Shown here: positions 54,199 through 61,125 of the stretch, in pieces
Numbering within the stretch: position 1 is the stretch's first letter
How the letters are laid out: the number at the start of each line of letters is the position of its first letter
Notes under the pieces: model-generated
What the model saw: the letters and a program-made list of their open reading frames with translations, nothing else
Told to the model about the DNA's origin: nothing
Databases searched by the model: none
Source of the DNA: Gallionella sp.
GTDB taxonomy: Bacteria; Pseudomonadota; Gammaproteobacteria; Burkholderiales; Gallionellaceae
NCBI GenBank assembly: GCA_022340615.1
Contig: JAJDNO010000024.1
Span: forward strand, 1-64,000
Reading direction: 5' to 3'
Length of the DNA: 64,000 nt
Position numbers and translations under genes: made by a program

Positions 54199-54654
54199 CT
54201 ATGCCGGTTTGCGCAGCCATCTTTCCAGCAACGCGTCGATCGACCACCGGCCGCGGCTCAGTACCAGCAGCACGCCCAGCAGTATCCCCCAGGACAGATG
54301 CTGGTTCAGCCCCGCCTCGCTCAGGTCGGCATAGGAAATCACCGCCACGATATTGAGGATGAACAGCCCGGAAGCGGCAAAGCGGCCTAACAGCCCCAGC
54401 ACCAGCAGAACCGACAAACCGAGCTCTGCGCTGGCCGCCATGGTAGCCGCCACATCGGGAGGCAACAACGGCACGTGGTAGACGTCATTGAACAGGTACA
54501 GCGTGCTGTCCCAGCTCAGTATCTTGGTATAGCCCGATTTGAAAAACACGTTGGCAAGATACAACCGCAAGCCCAGATCCATCAGGGGCGCCAGATATTC
54601 GGGCAGGTGCGATGCGGAATAATAAAAACGGATGATGCGCTTCAACTGATTCAT
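54199..54654 (-). CDS. DoxX-family membrane protein of bufferin operon
   Basis: [78 protein letters not shown] overlap with the upstream gene. Confidence 0.9.
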   Translation of the reverse strand: MNQLKRIIRFYYSASHLPEYLAPLMDLGLRLYLANVFFKSGYTKILSWDSTLYLFNDVYHVPLLPPDVAATMAASAELGLSVLLVLGLLGRFAASGLFILNIVAVISYADLSEAGLNQHLSWGILLGVLLVLSRGRWSIDALLERWLRKPA

Positions 54655-55433
54655 GCTTCCTCCTTCAATTTGAAACCGCACAGCACGCCTTGCCCGACCA
54701 GCTTCAGCAATACAGCCTGCAGATCGAAACCCGGGTCGATTTCCAGTGCCGCAGCGGTTGCGTCGCCGAGCGTAGCCCCCGCCCGGATGGCCTGCAGCCA
54801 GTTTGAATCTGCCGGCGACAGTTCTTCGACGATGACCGCACCGTCATTCCGGCAGACCAGCGCATTGCTTGCACCGCTATCCGGATCGATTGTGAAATCA
54901 GGATCCGCGCCGGGCTGATGCGCGCGCCAGATCGCGACGACCGGGTATCGCGAACATACCTGGTGGCAGGACGGATGGATGCGCAGAATCAGTTGCGGAT
55001 ATTGTTCGGGCGGTATCTGTGCCAGCTCCGCGAGGTCCAGCGCGGTGGAATCCCCGGCAAAATAGGCGCGGTGACAGGCCCAGTCCAGCGCCGCCACATC
55101 GGGCAGGTAGGGCAGCCCCTGCGCTGGTTCGAACGAAACGAGAAAATCTGCGAGCTCCGCGCCGTAGCGGTGAAGGTTGCCGCTGCGCGACGGATATTGC
55201 TCGATGAATTTCCTGGCCATGTAACGGAAGAATTCATCGCCGACGAGTTGTTTGATCAGCGGATAGGCGCCCGCCAGCGTGTCGTGCAGGTTGCCGCGGT
55301 AATTATTGCGATAGATCTCGAGGGCGGTGGCAGCAGAATAATGCGGATAGATATTGTCGATTTCCACCGGCGCCTCATCGCCGTGCACGATCGCCTGCGC
55401 AAACCCGGACAACACCTCATTCAGCGCAGGCAT
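54651..55433 (-). CDS. DUF2063 (HvfC/BufC-type) MNIO partner protein
   Basis: GFAQAIVHGDEAPVEIDNIYPHYSAATALEIYRNNYRGNLHDTLAGAYPLIKQLVGDEFFRYMARKFIEQYPSRSGNLHRYGAELADFL. Confidence 0.9.
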   Translation of the reverse strand: MPALNEVLSGFAQAIVHGDEAPVEIDNIYPHYSAATALEIYRNNYRGNLHDTLAGAYPLIKQLVGDEFFRYMARKFIEQYPSRSGNLHRYGAELADFLVSFEPAQGLPYLPDVAALDWACHRAYFAGDSTALDLAELAQIPPEQYPQLILRIHPSCHQVCSRYPVVAIWRAHQPGADPDFTIDPDSGASNALVCRNDGAVIVEELSPADSNWLQAIRAGATLGDATAAALEIDPGFDLQAVLLKLVGQGVLCGFKLKEEA

Positions 55434-56277
55434 GGCATTCCTCCAGTCGCTGCCGGGCCTTCGCGGCTTCGCCCATCAAGACCGGCAACGCCGGTATGTC
55501 GCTGTCCCATTCGATCAGCGTGGGTCGCGGGCCGAGGTGCTGCAGCGCGACCTCGTACAGCTGCCAGACCTCCGGGTGGACCGGATGGTCGTGCGTATCG
55601 ACCAGGCAACCGTCCCGGGTACTGAAACCGGCCAAGTGATATTCTCCGACCGCTTCTGCAGGAAGTTTCGCAATGAAAGCGCCGGCATCCACGCCGAGAT
55701 TGCGCGCATTCACGTACAGGTTCTCCACGTCGAACAGGATGCCGCAGCCGGTGCGCCGCACCAGTTCGGCGAGGAATTCGCCTTCACTCATTTCGCTTTG
55801 TGCAAACGACAGATAGCTGGAAAGATTTTCCACAAGCAGCCGGCGACCGAGCCGTTCCTGCACCTGCTGCACGCGGTCTGCCACATTCGACAGCGATGCC
55901 TGCGTATAGGGAAACGGCAGCAGGTCATTGACCACCATCCGGCTGCCGTTGCCATCTTCAAGCGCGGTATTCCAGCACAGATGTTCCGATACCGCGGCAG
56001 GCTCAATCGCATCGCACAAGCGGCGCAAGTCGGACAGATGATCCCGATCCAGCGGAACGGCCGATGCCAGCCCCATGCCCACTCCGTGCAGGCTGACGGG
56101 ATAATGTTCGCGCACCTTGTTCAGGGTGCGCAACGGTGCACCGCCGCCAAAAAAATTCTCGCTGTGCACTTCAACCCAGCCCAGCTCGGGTAAAGTATTC
56201 AGTACCTCGGCGTAATGAGGCGCCCGCAAGCCTATGCCTGCGATGCTCGGCAATGTATGGTTTGCGGGCGTTTTCAT
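55417..56277 (-). CDS. DUF692 multinuclear non-heme iron-dependent oxidase (MNIO; BufB-type)
   Basis: GIGLRAPHYAEVLNTLPELGWVEVHSENFFGGGAPLRTLNKVREHYPVSLHGVGMGLAS...LLVENLSSYL...GILFDVENLYVNARNLG...EYHLAGFS...LVDTHDHPVHPEVW. Confidence 0.94.
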   Translation of the reverse strand: MKTPANHTLPSIAGIGLRAPHYAEVLNTLPELGWVEVHSENFFGGGAPLRTLNKVREHYPVSLHGVGMGLASAVPLDRDHLSDLRRLCDAIEPAAVSEHLCWNTALEDGNGSRMVVNDLLPFPYTQASLSNVADRVQQVQERLGRRLLVENLSSYLSFAQSEMSEGEFLAELVRRTGCGILFDVENLYVNARNLGVDAGAFIAKLPAEAVGEYHLAGFSTRDGCLVDTHDHPVHPEVWQLYEVALQHLGPRPTLIEWDSDIPALPVLMGEAAKARQRLEECHACAE

Positions 56278-56561
56278 TACATTTTCTTCATCGTGTCGCT
56301 GCCCATCAGATGACCACCGGCGATCTTCGCGCATGTGCCCTTGGGCACGGCGACAAAATCCTTTGGATCATTGTTCTTGGTGGCCTGGCCGGCACAGGAA
56401 TGCGCGCTCTTGTTGCTGGAGCAATCATTCATGCCCGCCTTGGCAATGCCAAAGCATTTTTCCATTTGCGGCTTTTTATCGGCTGCATTTGCATTAACGC
56501 TGGACAGTCCCAGCACCAGCAACGTGCCCATTGCAGCGGAAATAATCTGACTGTTTTTCAT
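56277..56561 (-). CDS. DUF2282 (BufA1-type bufferin) precursor, operon head
   Basis: Signal peptide ...[64 protein letters not shown], four Cys; TAATG overlap with DUF692. Confidence 0.93.
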   Translation of the reverse strand: MKNSQIISAAMGTLLVLGLSSVNANAADKKPQMEKCFGIAKAGMNDCSSNKSAHSCAGQATKNNDPKDFVAVPKGTCAKIAGGHLMGSDTMKKM

Positions 56562-56706
56562 GGTAATACCCCTTTCATTGATTTATTAACGAGAGCCTGA
56601 TGCCGGCCATGGGCCGCAGCAAGCCAAATTTCCCTGCATAAAAATGCACAGATTCAATTTCACCGGACTTGATTACTTCGCGGCCTTGCATCCACGCACC
56701 GATGTA

Positions 56707-56732
56707 TTCGTGCGAGTTTAATAAAAGGTTAC
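56707..56732 (-). promoter_or_regulatory. Predicted ECF-sigma promoter of the bufferin-like operon (GTAACC-N16-CGAA)
   Basis: Minus strand GATGTAACCTTTTATTAAACTCGCACGAATACAT; shares GATGTAACCTTTT and CGAAT at identical spacing with 46671-46696. Confidence 0.75.
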
Positions 56733-57073
56733 ATCGGGATTTTGGGTACCTGCGATCAATGACACACTATATAGCTTTGCCTGTCCAGAAGAGGGCCGGT
56801 AGACAATGCCGACTATTTGCCGGGAACTTGCATCGCCGGTCGAAAATGCGAAAGGCATGCATTGCCGCAACCCTTTGTTTTGTTGGTGGCCCTCACGCTA
56901 TCGAATATCCATCTACAACCAGCTTAGAATATACGATTAGAAATATGCGTCAAAACTCTATGCAATACTCCAAAGACCAATAAGTTGCAGTTTATTTTGG
57001 TCCAATGTCGAATTAACAAGAGGGTAAGAGCCCAGAATTGCAAATTAACAGATCCATTGGCTACTGCATTTAA

Positions 57074-58906
57074 TCAGCCGCTTTCTTGTCCTCCCAACAT
57101 CAGGTGCTCCTTGCCATTCCTTAACAGCTTTTCAAACTGCTCAACAGGCATCGGTTTACAAAATAGATATCCTTGATAGTTTGTGCAGCCACTATTGAAA
57201 AGAATTTGTCGTTGTTCTTCTGTCTCCACTCCTTCAGCTATGATTTTTAGGTTCAAGCTATGTGCCATCGTGACAATGGTGCGCACAATTACCTTATCAC
57301 AGCTATTGGTGGCAAGTTCACGTATAAATGATTGGTCAATCTTCAGCTGGTCAAGAGGTAAATGCTTAAGATATTTCAGGGACGAATAGCCAGTGCCAAA
57401 GTCATCAAGTGAGAATGTAACGCCAATTTCTTTCAACGAATTCATGGTTGCAATGGTCTCTTCGATATTTTCCAACAACATGCCTTCAGTCAGCTCAATT
57501 TTGAGAAGTTTCGGGTTGATGTTATGGCGCTTTACTGCGGCATGAACGTAAGATACAAAATCAATTTGGCGAAATTGCTTGGCACTGACGTTTATTGATA
57601 GGGTTAGGTGTCGTGTAAATTCATCACTTTCCCATTTCTTGAGTTGGATGCAAGCTGTTTCCAGAACCCATTGTCCAATAGGTAGAATCAACCCCGTTTC
57701 TTCAGCAAGCGGTATGAATTTGTCGGGAAAAATCATATCGCACACAGGGTGTTTCCAGCGGATCAATGCCTCTACCCCTAATGGATGACCCGTGCTGTCT
57801 ACCTGCATTTGGAAATGCAACTGGAATTCCTTGTTATCAAGTGCTTTGCGTAATTCACTTTGAAGTGTTGCGCGGGCATTAATGGAAACCTCCATCTGCG
57901 GATCATAAATGCATACGGTATTGCGGCCGCCTTCTTTGGCCTGATGCATAGCTATGTCTGTTTGTTTCATCAGATCATCAATTTCCTGTTTGTTTCCATT
58001 GAACAAAGTTGCACCAATGCTAGGTGTGCAGCGATATTTTCGGTCACCAAGTTGGTAAGGATGATTGAGTACATTAAGAATTCTATTGCAGACAGCTCTC
58101 ATCTGATCATCAGACTCACTTTCTCGATTGCTTAAATTTTCCAATATCATCACGAACTCGTCACCGCCGAAGCGGGACAAAGTGTCACCCTCACGTAGAC
58201 AGGATTTCAGGCGGTGCCCAACCTTTTGCAATAATTGGTCACCCATCTCATGTCCAAGTGTTTGATTGAGAGTCTTGAAATCATCCAGGTCTATGGACAA
58301 TAGCGCACCCTGTCGACCGATTCTTGCACTTAAAGTCAATGCCTGTTTGAGGTGTTGAATAAGATAGAGACGATTAGGCAAGTTGGTGAGATGGTCATAG
58401 AATGCATGAGACTCGATCTTTTCTTCGGCTTTGTTTCGCTCAGTCAAATCGATCAGATATGCATAGGTAAATGTTAAATCGCCCAGTACCACACGTTTTG
58501 TTGAAATTAGCAAAGGAAACTCTGATCCGTCCTTGCGTAACCCAATTGTTTCTTTCATAGATTCATTAGAGTCACTCTGAATACACTCCCTAATCAGTTC
58601 ATTAACTTGACCTCTGCATTGGGGAGAAATTTGGTTTGTCAAAGGTTGGCCAAACACCTCTGCAATTTCGTTGTAACCAAACATATTCAGATACACATTA
58701 TTCACATCAAACGTATAGCCATCGCGACTTATCGACAAGCCGAAAGGTAATTGTTCGATATTGGTGCGTGATCTCAACTCACTTTCGCGTAAAACATATT
58801 CTGCGTGTTTGTGTTTGGATATGTCGCGCATGGAATTGAACACTACCAACTTGCTATCTACCTCAAGCGAAGAGTCGCTCATCAAGGATAAACCACGCAT
58901 AGTCAT
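57074..58906 (-). CDS. PAS-GGDEF-EAL protein, possibly N-terminally truncated
   Basis: PAC-like VVFNSMRDISKHKHAEYVLRESE, PAS, RFGGDEFVMILE, EALIRWKHP, EAL DDFGTGYSSLKYLKHLPLDQLKIDQSF. Confidence 0.88.
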   Translation of the reverse strand: MTMRGLSLMSDSSLEVDSKLVVFNSMRDISKHKHAEYVLRESELRSRTNIEQLPFGLSISRDGYTFDVNNVYLNMFGYNEIAEVFGQPLTNQISPQCRGQVNELIRECIQSDSNESMKETIGLRKDGSEFPLLISTKRVVLGDLTFTYAYLIDLTERNKAEEKIESHAFYDHLTNLPNRLYLIQHLKQALTLSARIGRQGALLSIDLDDFKTLNQTLGHEMGDQLLQKVGHRLKSCLREGDTLSRFGGDEFVMILENLSNRESESDDQMRAVCNRILNVLNHPYQLGDRKYRCTPSIGATLFNGNKQEIDDLMKQTDIAMHQAKEGGRNTVCIYDPQMEVSINARATLQSELRKALDNKEFQLHFQMQVDSTGHPLGVEALIRWKHPVCDMIFPDKFIPLAEETGLILPIGQWVLETACIQLKKWESDEFTRHLTLSINVSAKQFRQIDFVSYVHAAVKRHNINPKLLKIELTEGMLLENIEETIATMNSLKEIGVTFSLDDFGTGYSSLKYLKHLPLDQLKIDQSFIRELATNSCDKVIVRTIVTMAHSLNLKIIAEGVETEEQRQILFNSGCTNYQGYLFCKPMPVEQFEKLLRNGKEHLMLGGQESG

Positions 58907-58907
58907 G

Positions 58908-59018
58908 TTATGTCACTCCGTGACATACAATGTTCAGAAATTTCTTTTCACCGATTGCAAATGAAACATCTTCCTCGGTGATGTTGAATGCACAGAGCAA
59001 TATTTGCTTTATCATCAT
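58908..59018 (-). other. Short ORF (36 aa) with strong Shine-Dalgarno just upstream of the PAS-GGDEF-EAL ORF; leader peptide or truncated N-terminus
   Basis: AAGGAGAC-ATGATG; MMIKQILLCAFNITEEDVSFAIGEKKFLNIVCHGVT*, stop one nt before the next ATG (TAACATG). Confidence 0.4.
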
Positions 59019-59464
59019 GTCTCCTTAAAATAAATTCAGACATATGTTCGAAATGAGATTCCACTATTGTTAGTTAATGCACGGAATACTGTTCAATTTA
59101 TTCCATTCCTGTGACTTTTAAACTTCAACTCATACAGTCATCATGCACTCCACCTCTTAGCCTCAAGTGACTAACAATCCAGTAGCGCCATAATGATCAA
59201 ATCATTGCCTAATGCCTATAAGCTGATACTGATTGTGTTGTAAGACTTTTCTGACATTGGCGTAGATGTTCCCTATATTTCGTTGCAATGCCAACAGAAA
59301 TTCGTGCTATGTCGTTGCATTAATAGGCAAACTAAATCACCCGCGCAAATTGGGTATATTCAGGACGTGGGCTGGCCGTATTAACACGCTCACTTGAAAC
59401 GTGGTACCGTCAGGTTACGAAGGAACGCCTGCTATTCTGCTGTTGCTGGGCTTTAGCAATTACT

Positions 59465-60036
59465 TCAAACTTGAAATAGCAGGTGCTGAAGATTTCGGAT
59501 AAGCCTTACTGACTCGAATATTTTGTGTTGCGCGGCATAGCAATCCAACTCTGCGGCACTGGCTCTGCGGCACTGGAATTTTTCATCATCTCCATAATGC
59601 GAATGGTTGTCATTCGAAATGATTACTTTGATATGCAGTTCCTCAATCAATTCTGGATCAGTATATTTCCCGACCATTTACCACTTTTTGAATCGCAGCA
59701 AAGATTATTTCCGGTTCACTGCCTTTGGTTATGTAGCCATTTGCGCCCGCCCGAATGGCATGCATTGCCAACTGCGAAATATTGTGCATACTTAGTACAA
59801 GGATGGGCAAGGCAGGTTTAATATTCTTTACGCGCCTGATCAGATCCACTCCACTTATACCACCCATATTCATGTCAAGCAGCAACAGGTCATAGTCTAT
59901 TTCGCGTACAAGGTTTAACACCTGCTCACCACTGCTTGCTTCGCCGACACATTCAATATTCTGATGAAAATTGAGAACTTGCTTCAATCCATCGCGTACC
60001 CTGGAATGGTCATCAGCAATCAATAGACGAATCTTC
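59465..60036 (-). pseudogene. NarL/UvrY-type response regulator disrupted by frameshift
   Basis: Receiver domain MKIRLLIADDHSRVRDGLKQVLNF...LLLLDMNMGGISG ends early (VVNGREIY*) while the overlapping frame continues GKYTDPELIEELH, the usual post-receiver linker. Confidence 0.65.
59549..59576. repeat. 14-bp perfect tandem duplication
   Basis: ctctgcggcactgg x2. Confidence 0.95.
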
Positions 60037-60187
60037 ATATTCTTCTGCTCAGCGATCGGTAGGCATGCAAATGGATACCTCCTTGCCTTTGCCCAGAGAA
60101 TTGGCAATGCAGATCACATCGAAAGGGTACCTCACAGGCTAAAGGGTTCTATGAGATAGACTGATAATATCTCTTCGAACATCACCA

Positions 60188-60661
60188 TTAGCATTCATGT
60201 TGCGTACAAGAGGAAAATATCCGCTCAATATGCATAATGGGAACCGCTTCACCTTGATGAGCAAAACAGGCGATAGCGAGACTGCCCCAGCCTGTTTGAG
60301 TTTCCGGCAACGAACACGACTGGTCATCACGAGCTACAATTGCATTCGGAACTGAGGATAGCTGTATTGCCCCGAGATTCATCAGCTGACCATGCTTCAC
60401 CTTATAGCCGACGATTCCGACTAGGGTCGACGTTTCCGGTTTGACGCCCAGACAGGTTGCCATATCCATTACAGGTAACAGTCTCCCTTGCCAAGAAAGC
60501 ACACTTCTGCAATGTCGGGGGGTATGAGGAACCTGATAAAGCTTTGGATCATGAATAATCTGCAGCAAAACCCTTGTACCTACAGCTGCCCGGAAGCCTT
60601 GGCCGAAATCCAGCAGCCAGGCATTGGGACGCAGGCCGGCTTTTTGTTCTGAAATCATCAT
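60188..60661 (-). CDS. CheW-like chemotaxis protein
   Basis: VGTRVLLQIIHDPKLYQVPHTPRHCRSVLSWQGRLLPVMDMATCLG. Confidence 0.82.
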   Translation of the reverse strand: MMISEQKAGLRPNAWLLDFGQGFRAAVGTRVLLQIIHDPKLYQVPHTPRHCRSVLSWQGRLLPVMDMATCLGVKPETSTLVGIVGYKVKHGQLMNLGAIQLSSVPNAIVARDDQSCSLPETQTGWGSLAIACFAHQGEAVPIMHIERIFSSCTQHEC

Positions 60662-61125
60662 ATTTTCGCCAGCCGTTCTATATGCGCGGTAATCTGTTCA
60701 GCACCTGTAATGCAGGCCACGTTATCGCCAGCCAATTGAACCAGGCCAATGACTGGTGTATCCGGCAGGCGCATCGCGGGAGGCAATTCCTGCCGTATAC
60801 CCAAAACTTCTTGTTTGGCAATGCTGATTTCGTCAAACAGTACGCCGATATATCCAGCGCCGGCGCTAAGCAAAATGCAAGCCCGACGTTCAGCCGGTAT
60901 GCCGGAAAGCAGGGATAACTCCGGTGACAGACAGTAAACCGGCCAACCCTGGTTTTGGTAATTGATGCGTCCAACACTGAAAGGCTCGGCTTCGTGCGTA
61001 TCAATATCGTATGTTGATTCCAGCGCGCCGATATCTCTTTGCGGAAATACGAACCAACGATCGGAAATTTTTAGAAGCGCCAACTTCAAATCCGCATCGG
61101 GCAATGAGGTCAGGAATTTAGTCAT
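60658..61125 (-). CDS. CheW-like chemotaxis protein
   Basis: LALLKISDRWFVFPQRDIGALES...GWPVYCLSPELSLLSGIPAERRACILL...IGLVQLAGDNVACITGAEQI. Confidence 0.78.
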   Translation of the reverse strand: MTKFLTSLPDADLKLALLKISDRWFVFPQRDIGALESTYDIDTHEAEPFSVGRINYQNQGWPVYCLSPELSLLSGIPAERRACILLSAGAGYIGVLFDEISIAKQEVLGIRQELPPAMRLPDTPVIGLVQLAGDNVACITGAEQITAHIERLAKI

